Origin: Ruegeria sp. TM1040 | GTDB lineage: Bacteria > Pseudomonadota > Alphaproteobacteria > Rhodobacterales > Rhodobacteraceae | Length of the DNA stretch: 64,000 nucleotides | Reading direction: 5' to 3' | Assembly (NCBI RefSeq): GCF_000014065.1 | Contig: NC_008044.1 | Span: forward strand, 1,697,501-1,761,500 | Shown here: one piece after another, positions 52,390-60,419 of the stretch | How the letters are laid out: every line of letters starts with the position of its first letter | Position numbering within the stretch: position 1 is the first letter of the stretch | Translations under genes and position numbers: made by a program | The notes under the pieces: generated by a model | Databases searched by the model: none | What the model saw: the letters and a program-made list of their open reading frames with translations, nothing else | Told to the model about the DNA's origin: nothing

Positions 52390-52584
52390 TCAATTCTGAC
52401 CACTCGCACGAAAGACGACGCGCGCGCCGTGCTGGAGCGTTACCTCCAAATCTCGCGAGGTACTTGCAACCGTTCGCCGGTAAACCACTTCGGCGACCGC
52501 AAAGCTCTCGAAGTGCTCATCTGAGACAATTCGATCCTTAGCGTCTCTGATTACCACGCGGTGATCGACGTGAATTTTCCCCAC
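52390..52584 (-). CDS. Small protein of the prophage 2 end, unknown
   Basis: 64 residues from the GTG at 52584, with AAGGAG about six bases upstream. The protein (GKIHVDHRVVIRDAKDRIVSDEHFESFAVAEVVYR) is beta-rich. It lies 11 bases after the gene at 52596 and has the same AAGGAGCGAG leader as that gene. A longer GTG start at 52623 is possible. No family recognised. Confidence 0.5.
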   Translation of the reverse strand: MGKIHVDHRVVIRDAKDRIVSDEHFESFAVAEVVYRRTVASTSRDLEVTLQHGARVVFRASGQN

Positions 52585-52595
52585 TACTCGCTCCT

Positions 52596-52850
52596 TCAAG
52601 AACTCGGCTCGAACCGGCCGCACATTGGGTCGCCGCCATCAAAGGCTGGCTGGACCCACCTCATACCGACAGCTGCCGCAGTAGCCTCATGTTCGATTAC
52701 ACAGAGACATAATTCTTCGAGGTCAAAACCTTTTTCAGCCACACTATGACGGAGCAGATCCTCGTCGTTGATTACGACAGATCCAAGCGCGGCTCGGACG
52801 TCTCCGACCGTCTCCAGGCATTTATCCCCTAGCCAAGCCGTCACGCACAT
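52596..52850 (-). CDS. Small protein of the prophage 2 end, unknown
   Basis: 84 residues from the ATG at 52850, preceded by AAGGAG seven bases upstream. Acidic and Cys-containing (MCVTAWLGDKCLETVGDVRAALG..., LCLCVIEHEA). It follows the serine recombinase by 20 bases. The family is not recognised. It may be part of the same cargo unit. Confidence 0.55.
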   Translation of the reverse strand: MCVTAWLGDKCLETVGDVRAALGSVVINDEDLLRHSVAEKGFDLEELCLCVIEHEATAAAVGMRWVQPAFDGGDPMCGRFEPSS

Positions 52851-52870
52851 AGACTCGCTCCTTTTCTGGA

Positions 52871-53512
52871 TCACTCTCCAACGATATCCGGGGCGCGGTG
52901 GCCCGCGTCCCATTCCTTCTGCCAGGCGTAGTATGCCGCCCGGCTGATCGTCGGCCCATCGAGTTCCTTCATCGCCTTCCAGACCGTGTTGCCGCGCTCA
53001 CCAGCGGCAAGCATTTCCTCTGCCTTGGCAACCCGCTCCGGCGTCATAGCCTTTGGTCGGCCACCCACGTCGCCGCGCTCTTTCGCCCGCTCGATCCCGG
53101 CCTTGGTGCGCTCCACGATCAGGTCTCGCTCCAGTTCGGCGAAGACGGCCAGAAGGTGGATCATAGCCTTGCCCATAGGGCCCGTGGTGTCGATCCGCTC
53201 CGTCAGGCTGACGAAGGTAACGCCGCGGTCTGACAGCAGCTTGAGCGTATCCAGCACGCCGCCAAGGGTCCGCCCAAGGCGGTCCAGCTTCCAGACGACC
53301 AGCTCCGTCCCTTCATATTGGGCATACCTCAGCGCCCTCATGAACTGGGGTCGCTTCATGGTGCCGCCGCTGGCCCGGTCCACAAAGATCAATTCCTCTG
53401 GGACGCCGTACCGCTTCAGCTCATGGATCTGCATATCCGGGTTTTGGTCGGCAGTGGAGACGCGAGCGTATCCGATCTTGCGTGTCGGCTGGTTCTCGGA
53501 TTCGGACGCCAC
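52871..53512 (-). CDS. Serine recombinase (resolvase/invertase)
   Basis: 213 residues with the catalytic Ser19 in IGYARVSTADQN, the arginine motifs WKLDRLGR and AELERDLIVERTKAGIERA, and a C-terminal helix-turn-helix (ISRAAYYAWQK). Proteins of this size resolve co-integrates or invert DNA segments. Such an enzyme is absent from prophage 1, and here it stands at the attachment end. It might invert a fibre gene or belong to an inserted transposon; I see neither inverted repeats nor a transposase. Confidence 0.92.
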   Translation of the reverse strand: MASESENQPTRKIGYARVSTADQNPDMQIHELKRYGVPEELIFVDRASGGTMKRPQFMRALRYAQYEGTELVVWKLDRLGRTLGGVLDTLKLLSDRGVTFVSLTERIDTTGPMGKAMIHLLAVFAELERDLIVERTKAGIERAKERGDVGGRPKAMTPERVAKAEEMLAAGERGNTVWKAMKELDGPTISRAAYYAWQKEWDAGHRAPDIVGE

Positions 53513-53643
53513 TTTCTTACTACCTCGCGTAAAATTTTCACGCCTAATCTGGACTAACTATCTAGACAGGTCAACTGCAGCGCGATACAGTCCAGAAACA
53601 TAGTCTTGTTACCAGTTCCGCGCCGCCTGAAAAGGAGCCTTAA

Positions 53644-54159
53644 ATGCCAAGATCAGAGATTTGCAAAAACTGCTGCCCGAATGGCGGAGCCCTCTTTGAC
53701 CTGAAGTACGGAGAGTTCGAAGACTTCGACACGGGCGAAGTCATGGCCGAGCCAGGCTACCGGAAAATTTGCAGGAACTGCGGGTACGCAAAGAAGGTTC
53801 GCAAACGGAAGCCTCGCCCGACCATCGACCAGATCTGCCAAATGCAAAGCCCGGAAGGCTTGCGCAATTGCAAGGATCTGGGCCGCTTCCACTACTTTGC
53901 AGAGGCGGGAGTGTGGAAGAAGCTGCAAAGCGTTTGCGACCGATACGCAGAGCTTGCGCGGGAAAGAGGCATCACCAAGTATCCTCTTTTCCTGCACTGG
54001 CGATACAACCGTCACGATGCTGAAGCCCTTTACAAGGAAATCAGCAAGTCAAGGTCCAATGCGAGGCAGGTGCGGATCCGCATCAGCCAACTGCAGGACC
54101 TTTTGGAGCGCGCTGAGGTGGCGCTCAAGAATGACTTTCAGATGAAGGCCGCAGCGTGA
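53644..54159 (+). CDS. Zinc-ribbon protein of unknown function
   Basis: 171 residues. Two Cys pairs are at the start and middle (CKNCCPNGG and CRNCGYAKKV), making a zinc ribbon; a basic stretch (KKVRKRKPRP) follows, then a helical C-terminus with a coiled-coil-like region (ARQVRIRISQLQDLLERAEV). It begins a rightward unit of four small genes in the cargo of prophage 2, divergent from the recombinase. AAAAGGAG is in front of the ATG. Not a named family; could bind nucleic acid. Confidence 0.65.
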   Translation: MPRSEICKNCCPNGGALFDLKYGEFEDFDTGEVMAEPGYRKICRNCGYAKKVRKRKPRPTIDQICQMQSPEGLRNCKDLGRFHYFAEAGVWKKLQSVCDRYAELARERGITKYPLFLHWRYNRHDAEALYKEISKSRSNARQVRIRISQLQDLLERAEVALKNDFQMKAAA

Positions 54160-54419
54160 TGAGCAGTGCCGCCCACGATGCCGTCGAATCCCAGGCGACC
54201 ATGAAGCGCAGGAAGAAACATAGGCGCGAGAAAGTTTGGTTCATGAAAGGCGCAGCCTGGGCGGTCGATAGGTCTTACCACCTGCCGATCACTGACGAAG
54301 GCATGCGGCACTTCATGTGGGGAGCCGACTGCGTGAGAGAGGGCAGAATGGCGATCAACGACATCAGCTCTTTTCACCAGCATATCGAAGCGCTCCAGTC
54401 CGGCCATATCCCCGCTTAA
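54159..54419 (+). CDS. Small cargo protein, unknown
   Basis: 86 residues, start TGATG overlap with the preceding gene. The N-terminus is basic (MKRRKKHRREKVWF). Contains WFMKGAAWAVDRSYHLPITDEGMRHFMWGADC. No recognised family. Confidence 0.55.
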   Translation: MSSAAHDAVESQATMKRRKKHRREKVWFMKGAAWAVDRSYHLPITDEGMRHFMWGADCVREGRMAINDISSFHQHIEALQSGHIPA

Positions 54420-54458
54420 CCCAATCATGAAATCCGTTGCACTAGCAGGACCAACCCA

Positions 54459-54668
54459 ATGAAACCTGATCACGTCCAAAATAAAGCGGTTAAACCGTCC
54501 TGGCGGCAGCTGTGGCGCGAGATCCGGTGCTGCATCGTCGGGCACCAGTTCTATGTGCCGCGCGGCGGCGGCTATCCCGGCATGCCACAGTCCCACTGCT
54601 ACCGTTGCGGTGCGCCTTGCTCCTACGGGTACAAGGGCACCGATTGGGTAGACCCCAAGAAATCCTAA
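54459..54668 (+). CDS. Small zinc-finger-like cargo protein
   Basis: 69 residues with CxxC (HCYRCGAPC) and an upstream WRQLWREIRCCIVGHQFYVPRGG; a single zinc-binding site is probable. No clear operon overlap with its neighbours, but it is co-directional and 39 bases behind the preceding gene. Function unknown. Confidence 0.55.
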   Translation: MKPDHVQNKAVKPSWRQLWREIRCCIVGHQFYVPRGGGYPGMPQSHCYRCGAPCSYGYKGTDWVDPKKS

Positions 54669-54685
54669 AAACCCCCGGAGGCCAC

Positions 54686-54967
54686 ATGACACCAGCAGAA
54701 CGCTTTGAAAAATTGAGCGACGATTACCCGATGCCGTGGCAACTCGTCTGCCAGTATGTCGCTGGGGACTACATCCCGGAGCGCATCCTGGACCGTGATG
54801 GAAACAAGGTCATGGATTGCAAATGGGGAGCGGCCACAGAGGCCGGGAAGCACCTCTACGCTTGCCTTGTGGAGGCGTCGCATGACCGCGTGAAATTCGG
54901 CAATCCGTGGAACTGTATGGACGCCAACCAAATCCGCGCGCTGACCGCGAAATTTGAACACTCCTGA
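54686..54967 (+). CDS. Small cargo protein, unknown
   Basis: 93 residues from the ATG at 54686, with GGAGG just in front. Contains MPWQLVCQYVAGDYIPERILDRDGNKVMDCKWGAA. It ends 53 bases before the terminator stem of the lysis genes, which read towards it from the other side. Not recognised. Confidence 0.58.
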   Translation: MTPAERFEKLSDDYPMPWQLVCQYVAGDYIPERILDRDGNKVMDCKWGAATEAGKHLYACLVEASHDRVKFGNPWNCMDANQIRALTAKFEHS

Positions 54968-55020
54968 AATCCCCCCTCTGTGCATCAGCGCACGATCAAG
55001 AGCGGATCAAGAAACGAAAA

Positions 55021-55042
55021 AGCCCCGGCATTCACCGGGGCT
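55021..55042 (-). terminator. Terminator of the lysis operon, prophage 2
   Basis: AGCCCCGG (55021-55028) pairs with CCGGGGCT (55035-55042) around a 6-base loop; on the minus strand it runs into TTTTTCG. The stem differs in sequence from that in prophage 1 but sits in the same place and shares the T-tract. The sequence left of it is unrelated between the two prophages. Confidence 0.83.
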
Positions 55043-55066
55043 CTCGTCTTTGAGGTTGTGCCAGAT

Positions 55067-55465
55067 TCACCGAAGCGACTTAAGCGCTCCGACACCTGTG
55101 CCGACATAGAATAGCCAACGGATCATATCCCCGGCCCACTCCTGCATTTGCGGGGTTGGCAGATCTGCGACAGACCAGGTGAAGCCGAAGATGCTGTCGA
55201 GAATGACTGCGTTCCACCATGCGGCCAAGGGTACGAGGAAGAGCGCAGCGAACAGCCAGAACCACGGAAAGGCAAGCTTGGCGCGATTGTAGTCGGCCAT
55301 GACCTGGGCTTCTTTCACGGCCTCACGGGCCAGCTCTACAGTCGTTTGGCTTCTGAGCTTCTCGCGGTCATTTTGCAGCTCCGCGCGGCGCTCCAAATGG
55401 CTGATGGCTTTGTCCACCATACCGCCGAACCCCATGCGCATGAGGAATGCGATCAAGCCCGTCAT
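55067..55465 (-). CDS. Three-helix holin (GTA-holin family), prophage 2 copy
   Basis: 132 residues, nearly identical to the prophage 1 holin at 16970. The start overlaps the endolysin stop by ATGA. Any differences are a few conservative replacements such as V/I and N/S. Confidence 0.82.
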   Translation of the reverse strand: MTGLIAFLMRMGFGGMVDKAISHLERRAELQNDREKLRSQTTVELAREAVKEAQVMADYNRAKLAFPWFWLFAALFLVPLAAWWNAVILDSIFGFTWSVADLPTPQMQEWAGDMIRWLFYVGTGVGALKSLR

Positions 55466-56271
55466 GCCGCAGCCTCCTGCGACCGCAGGAAGTACAGAGC
55501 GACGGTCACAGCGGCAATCAGCAGCGCAGCGGCCACGGCATAGGCAACAGGGCCTTGAAGCTGTGTGAGGGCGATTGCGCCGCCACCCAAAGCGCCGCCA
55601 TTGGTCCACCCCTTGCCAGACGTGATTAGCTCCTTGACCGTGGCAGACAGGCTCCGTTCACCGTCTTCGGCGCGGGCTCCCGAACCATCCTCGCGATAGG
55701 ACGGCGCGTGAATGACGGCAAGTTCGCGATGGAGGTAGACAGCGCGATCGATCACGCCGGTGTCGCGCGCCTGAACGCCGAGGCTTTCCCCCATCACCCG
55801 GCGTGTCCAGCCGCGGCCAAACGTGCCCCAGTGGCGCAGCTTCTTCAGCCAGGAGAACCGAGCCTGACAGATAGACTGGATCAACCCTTCGACGTCCGCG
55901 CGGTCTACGGCTTCCATGGTGTTCACGCCGACAATCCCATCAGCCTTGACGCCCAGCTGGCGCTGCATGAACTTCACTGCGCGCGAAACACCGCTATTTA
56001 CCGCGAAGTCAAAGACGCAGTAGTCCAAGCCCCCGGGAAGCTCATCGCCACCCACCTTGTCCCAGTATTGGCTGCGATAGATCGCCTTCACCTCTTCCAT
56101 GGTGATCAGTTTGACGCTGCGAGATGAGAGCTGACGACGACGCAGATCGGCATCATATGTGCGCTGAGTGACGCCCATATTCGTGGCTCCCCCCGGATCC
56201 TTGGGATGGTTCACATAACCGCCTTCATGGGCCAGAACCCAATCAAGGCTTCGGTCGAAGTTCTTCTGCAT
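55462..56271 (-). CDS. GH108 endolysin, prophage 2 copy
   Basis: 269 residues, almost identical to the gene at 17365, including the catalytic Glu in AHEGGYVNHPKDPGG and the C-terminal membrane anchor. Differences are confined to the anchor region (VAAALLIAAVTVALYF). Overlaps the holin gene by four bases. Confidence 0.87.
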   Translation of the reverse strand: MQKNFDRSLDWVLAHEGGYVNHPKDPGGATNMGVTQRTYDADLRRRQLSSRSVKLITMEEVKAIYRSQYWDKVGGDELPGGLDYCVFDFAVNSGVSRAVKFMQRQLGVKADGIVGVNTMEAVDRADVEGLIQSICQARFSWLKKLRHWGTFGRGWTRRVMGESLGVQARDTGVIDRAVYLHRELAVIHAPSYREDGSGARAEDGERSLSATVKELITSGKGWTNGGALGGGAIALTQLQGPVAYAVAAALLIAAVTVALYFLRSQEAAA

Positions 56272-56272
56272 T

Positions 56273-56707
56273 CTAGCCTCCGCTGATCGTGAATGTGTTG
56301 CTGGTGCGCCTGATCTCGCGCGCCCTGCCCTGTGTCGGATGGATGCGCCAGAGAGTGTTCACACGGTATTCCCCCGGTGGCAGGTGAAGCGGATCCGCCC
56401 ACGTCCACCAGCAAAGATCGAGCTTGTCCGGAAGCTGGTTTTCCGGCCGATAGTCATTGGCGCCCTGAAAGGTGCGATAGGTGGCCCAGCCATAGGAGGC
56501 GCGCCCCATGATGGTAACGGTCCAGGCGGCCTTGAATGGCCGGTTGATCTCGCGATCAAACTGCATTTCCGGACACTCACCGGATGAAGCGTCGGCAACG
56601 CGCACTTCCCCAGCCTGAAACCACCAGCTCGCGGGTAGCGCACTGGTCATAAGGCTCAGCGCAAGCACGGCGCCCCAAGCCCCGACGATAAACTTGCCCC
56701 ACGTCAT
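56273..56707 (-). CDS. Exported lysis-cassette protein, prophage 2 copy
   Basis: 144 residues, identical in nearly all positions to the gene at 18176, with the same signal segment and two Cys. Overlaps the small membrane protein gene by ATGA. Function unknown. Confidence 0.7.
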   Translation of the reverse strand: MTWGKFIVGAWGAVLALSLMTSALPASWWFQAGEVRVADASSGECPEMQFDREINRPFKAAWTVTIMGRASYGWATYRTFQGANDYRPENQLPDKLDLCWWTWADPLHLPPGEYRVNTLWRIHPTQGRAREIRRTSNTFTISGG

Positions 56708-57000
56708 TTCTTGTTCCCCCGCAGAAGTCGGACGGCATCCTCAATGCCGAGGGAAAGGATCTGTCGGGCGATATGCTCACCGGTCAGCGCGATCAGGGCG
56801 CAAACTGCGTAGGTGTAGACCTCGCCATCAAGCTCCAGCCAATCCATAAGCGGCTCAGTGAACACCAGAGCGCAGCAGATCGCTGACGCGGTGGTGGTGA
56901 TAGCCCCGAAAAGGGTTATTTGGGGCGAGGCGCGCAGCTTCAGCAGAATTGCCGCCGCCATAGCCAACCAGAATTCAATCGCAAACAGCAGGTCTTTCAC
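56704..57000 (-). CDS. Small holin-like membrane protein, prophage 2 copy
   Basis: 98 residues, identical to the protein at 18607. Three membrane segments. The near-total conservation between the two prophages shows that the lysis block has been shared very recently. Confidence 0.7.
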   Translation of the reverse strand: MKDLLFAIEFWLAMAAAILLKLRASPQITLFGAITTTASAICCALVFTEPLMDWLELDGEVYTYAVCALIALTGEHIARQILSLGIEDAVRLLRGNKK

Positions 57001-57006
57001 GGTTGC

Positions 57007-57354
57007 TCATCTCCATTTGTGGATAGTGACGGCCAGAACCATTGCCAGCCTGCGGATGCGCGAGACGCCAGCGGCGCGCAGCGCTTCGGAAAAGGGTGCA
57101 GCCGCGCTGACCCGCCCCCAACCGAGCCGGTGGAGGGCGTAATCATGCAGCGCAGCAGCTTTCAGATAGCGGGGATCGTGCCGGTCGAAGATCCACCCGG
57201 CCCAGCGAGGAATCGAGACGTCAAAGGCAAAGCCCGGAGGCACGTAAATAAAGAGACCGGAGCCCTTGGCTCCAATCTCCCATGCGAGTTCAGTTGTGGT
57301 GAAGTATCCGTCCCCGTGGCGGATGTACCAGTTACTGCGGCCAATACCCGTCAT
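57007..57354 (-). CDS. DUF1353 family protein, prophage 2 copy
   Basis: 115 residues, identical to the protein at 18910 (YVPPGFAFDV..., HDYALHRLG). The start overlaps the preceding DUF4376 gene by 23 bases. Confidence 0.78.
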   Translation of the reverse strand: MTGIGRSNWYIRHGDGYFTTTELAWEIGAKGSGLFIYVPPGFAFDVSIPRWAGWIFDRHDPRYLKAAALHDYALHRLGWGRVSAAAPFSEALRAAGVSRIRRLAMVLAVTIHKWR

Positions 57355-57964
57355 TGGCGTAGTCTGCCGGGATGCCGCCTTGCGTGTCCTTCAGCGCCCA
57401 ACTCGCGGCATAGACCTGTTCGATCCATGCAGAGCCCAAGGACCACATTTCCAGTACCTGCGCGGGCGTCAGAACGTGATCGACGTTCTCGGCGTCCCTG
57501 AAAGTGGTCTGGTGCGTGGTATTGCCATCTGCCAACCGAAGCTGTGCCGCGAAAGCGAGACCCTGAAGGTTCCGTGTATCTTCGTCGCGCCCCGAAAGGG
57601 CCACAGGGCCGTTACCGGTCACGGTCACTTTCGTGCCAGCGACCAGACGTCGAGCACGTTCTGCGTTTACCCTTGCTCGCATTTTTTGGCGTTCGGCTGC
57701 GACCTCTTCGGGTGTCTTTGCCCGCACCGTCCAGCCAAGAACCCATTGCCCTTCTACAAGCTCAGGAGTCTCTGACAGAACTGCCGTTTCGTCCATCGCT
57801 TGGGTGGGTCGCTCTGCGATCAAGACCGGGAGCATGCCATACTCTGCCAGCTTGAAGCTGGGAAGGGTGAGCGGCAGGCTCAAGCGAGGGTTGTCGCGAC
57901 GAAGGTCTTCGAGGGAATAAGGGTATTGAATCAAGACGCCGTCTCGAACCAAAGCGTAAGTCAT
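57332..57964 (-). CDS. Tail-fibre assembly-like protein (DUF4376), prophage 2 version
   Basis: 210 residues. The first 100 residues (MTYALVRDGVLIQYPYSLEDL...) are unrelated to the prophage 1 protein; from VNAERARRLVAGTKVTV to the end the two agree almost completely. The start overlaps the fibre stop by ATGA. The N-terminus probably has to match the fibre tip. Confidence 0.78.
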   Translation of the reverse strand: MTYALVRDGVLIQYPYSLEDLRRDNPRLSLPLTLPSFKLAEYGMLPVLIAERPTQAMDETAVLSETPELVEGQWVLGWTVRAKTPEEVAAERQKMRARVNAERARRLVAGTKVTVTGNGPVALSGRDEDTRNLQGLAFAAQLRLADGNTTHQTTFRDAENVDHVLTPAQVLEMWSLGSAWIEQVYAASWALKDTQGGIPADYANDGYWPQ

Positions 57965-59478
57965 GAGTAAGTGTCTCCTCGCTTCGTGCCGTAAAAGACG
58001 ACACCTCCATCATAAGTGGTGAAGTCTATCAGATCCGAGTCGCCACCTGACGCAACTGTAGGGGTGACGCCGCCCGGCCACTGTATCGTCGGGTAGGTCA
58101 AAGTGAAATCAACGTCGACATCAGCGGAGTACTGAAACATCGAGTTGTTGGCGTCCCCCGCAACGAACATTTTTGTACCATCTGGTTTGAAAACTGCGTG
58201 TTTCATCGCAGTGTCTTGAGCGGACACGGAAAACGAAACCCCAGAGTAGGTCGCCGTAGACAAGTCCCATGCTGTCGACAAGTTGTACTGAATTACAGAA
58301 CTGGAGTTCTGTAAAAATATCTTCGTTCCGTCGCTTGAGATGGACATGTTCACAGCGAAACTTACAGACGGCGCAGTGAAGTCAAAATTGACGCTGTCGT
58401 AGCTAGCCGTAGACAAGTCCCACGCAGTAGAGAGCGTGAACTGAGAAATCCCCTCATTCGGACCGTACCCCTGCACGTACATCTTTGTACCATCGGGGTT
58501 AAACGCCAAGCCTTGAGGTTGTGTCACCGGTGACGGCACAAGGTACGAAACACTATCGTAACTTCCCGTGGATAAGTCCCACGCTGTTGACAGAGTGTAT
58601 TGGTAGACCCTGTCACTGTTGAAATCGAGGACGAACATTTTCGTCCCGTCTGAACTAAACTCTACGCCTTCAACTACTCCCACCTGCGAAGTCACATTGA
58701 ATGAGGCACTGTCGTAACTGGCGGTGGATAAATCCCAAGCTGTTGACAGACTATATTGGTATATGGAGTCCGGGGTGCTGCCGTCACTGACGAACATCTT
58801 TGTGCCGTCTGGCCTGAAGGTTATTGATTTTGGTTCAGTTCCCTGTGCCCCTACCGAAAAAGAAACACCGTCGTACGTCGCTGATGTCAGAGCGAAACCG
58901 ACGTTCTCGGAACCACCTGTCAGCTTCAGGGTAAAGTTTTTGACGGTACCCGTCACAGGCGGATTAACAAAAGACAACGTCGTGTCGCCAGTGAGGGTCA
59001 AGTCGAAGAAATCAGCAGCTGACAAATCCAAAGCGGGAGACGTCCCGGTTAAAGTCAAGGCTTTGCTTGTAACTGCGGCGTTCCCGACCTCAAGCCAATC
59101 GGTACCATCAACCGGCGTAGTCCCAGCAGGCGCAGTGGTCTTTTTGACAAATTCGCTACCCGTGTAGGACACACTTTCGCCAACCGCGTATAGCGAACCG
59201 GCGTCATAGTCGCCTTGGTAATTCGCTGCACCCGATGCGGTCAGAGCAGACTGCGCGGCTTGCGAGGCGCTTGTAGACGCCGCAGCCGCACTATCAGACG
59301 CTGCGGTTGCGCTGCCCGCGATTTCGGTGACCTTTTCCGAGACCCACGAAATGACAGTTGTTACCTCAGCAGCAAATGTGACCAACCAGGCAAAGAACGC
59401 ATCTCCCCGCGCGGAGAAGGTAGACGGCTGCTGACGAGATGGTGCATCTGGCGGCGGTGTGATCGTCGGATCGCTCAT
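57961..59478 (-). CDS. Tail fibre with beta-propeller-like tip, prophage 2 version
   Basis: 505 residues. Residues 1-about 135 are close to the prophage 1 fibre. The rest is different: a linker, then five imperfect repeats of about 47 residues with the signatures PDGTKMFV and LSTAWDLSTASYDS, which would form blades of a beta-propeller or similar receptor-binding head, then a C-terminal beta domain. The tip would recognise another receptor. The start overlaps the tail-tip gene by ATGA. Confidence 0.83.
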   Translation of the reverse strand: MSDPTITPPPDAPSRQQPSTFSARGDAFFAWLVTFAAEVTTVISWVSEKVTEIAGSATAASDSAAAASTSASQAAQSALTASGAANYQGDYDAGSLYAVGESVSYTGSEFVKKTTAPAGTTPVDGTDWLEVGNAAVTSKALTLTGTSPALDLSAADFFDLTLTGDTTLSFVNPPVTGTVKNFTLKLTGGSENVGFALTSATYDGVSFSVGAQGTEPKSITFRPDGTKMFVSDGSTPDSIYQYSLSTAWDLSTASYDSASFNVTSQVGVVEGVEFSSDGTKMFVLDFNSDRVYQYTLSTAWDLSTGSYDSVSYLVPSPVTQPQGLAFNPDGTKMYVQGYGPNEGISQFTLSTAWDLSTASYDSVNFDFTAPSVSFAVNMSISSDGTKIFLQNSSSVIQYNLSTAWDLSTATYSGVSFSVSAQDTAMKHAVFKPDGTKMFVAGDANNSMFQYSADVDVDFTLTYPTIQWPGGVTPTVASGGDSDLIDFTTYDGGVVFYGTKRGDTYS

Positions 59479-60419
59479 GTGATACTCTCCAGTTCGAGAA
59501 TGCCCTCAGACTCGCTCCCGATGCGGGGAACGACCTGAAAGGACTGGTAAAATCCGTAGACGGAAAACTCATTGGCCTTGTACGGCCCATCGCTGCTGTA
59601 GACCGTCAGTTTGGCGCGGCGGCTTGCCAGACGGCTTTTCAGGTAGGAAGCGCGCGAGGTCGGAAAGACAAATGCGACGGGCATTTCGTCTGCAAAGTCT
59701 TTCTCCAACAGCGACACCCGACCAAAATCAGGGTCGCGCTCTTTGCGGGAGAAGTCCTGGATCGATAGCGGGATCTCATCAATCGTGACGCCGATCTCTT
59801 CTTTTCGGCCGATCACGATCTGCCCGACCTCTACGTCCTCTCCAGATGCCTCCGCAGTGACAGTCACCTTTGCACCCGCGTAGGGCGGAATATCTGTGAT
59901 GACCAAGCGGTCACTGAGGATAATCGGGCTGGTGAGGTAGGTGTAGAGATCAACCACACCACTCTCATCCTGCAGCGAGTATGTCTGATTGTAGACCTCG
60001 GCCCCACCACTGTCGCGAACAAGGACCGTCACCGACAGGGCGTAGAGCCCGAACAAAGACACACTGTCGATGACTTTGGGCGCGGTTATCACCCATTGCG
60101 CGCTATTTGCCTGCACGCTCGGATCGCCGATATACTCATCGAAGACCCGCCAACGGTTGGTAGAGCGGATTTTCACCCATTTGGTGTTCCCCGTGTCGGT
60201 GGCAGGATCGACTGCGCCACCATGGCTGGGCCCCGAGGGAGCGACAGCGCGGTAAATGGCATGCTGCCCTACTTCGACAATCACCTCTTCTGGGTTGTCC
60301 GGATCAGAGAACGGATAGTCAGTTGATGCATCCCAGACGGGCGCGTCAGTTTCGGGAACGGTCGAGGACACAAATGCGGCGTCGTCAATCGTCTCTGGCT
60401 CGATCATTCTAAAACTCAT
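59475..60419 (-). CDS. Tail-tip protein, prophage 2 copy
   Basis: 314 residues from the ATG at 60419, overlapping the tape measure stop by ATGA. It is nearly the same as the protein at 20805, with scattered replacements. Sits between the tape measure and the fibre. Confidence 0.7.
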   Translation of the reverse strand: MSFRMIEPETIDDAAFVSSTVPETDAPVWDASTDYPFSDPDNPEEVIVEVGQHAIYRAVAPSGPSHGGAVDPATDTGNTKWVKIRSTNRWRVFDEYIGDPSVQANSAQWVITAPKVIDSVSLFGLYALSVTVLVRDSGGAEVYNQTYSLQDESGVVDLYTYLTSPIILSDRLVITDIPPYAGAKVTVTAEASGEDVEVGQIVIGRKEEIGVTIDEIPLSIQDFSRKERDPDFGRVSLLEKDFADEMPVAFVFPTSRASYLKSRLASRRAKLTVYSSDGPYKANEFSVYGFYQSFQVVPRIGSESEGILELESIT

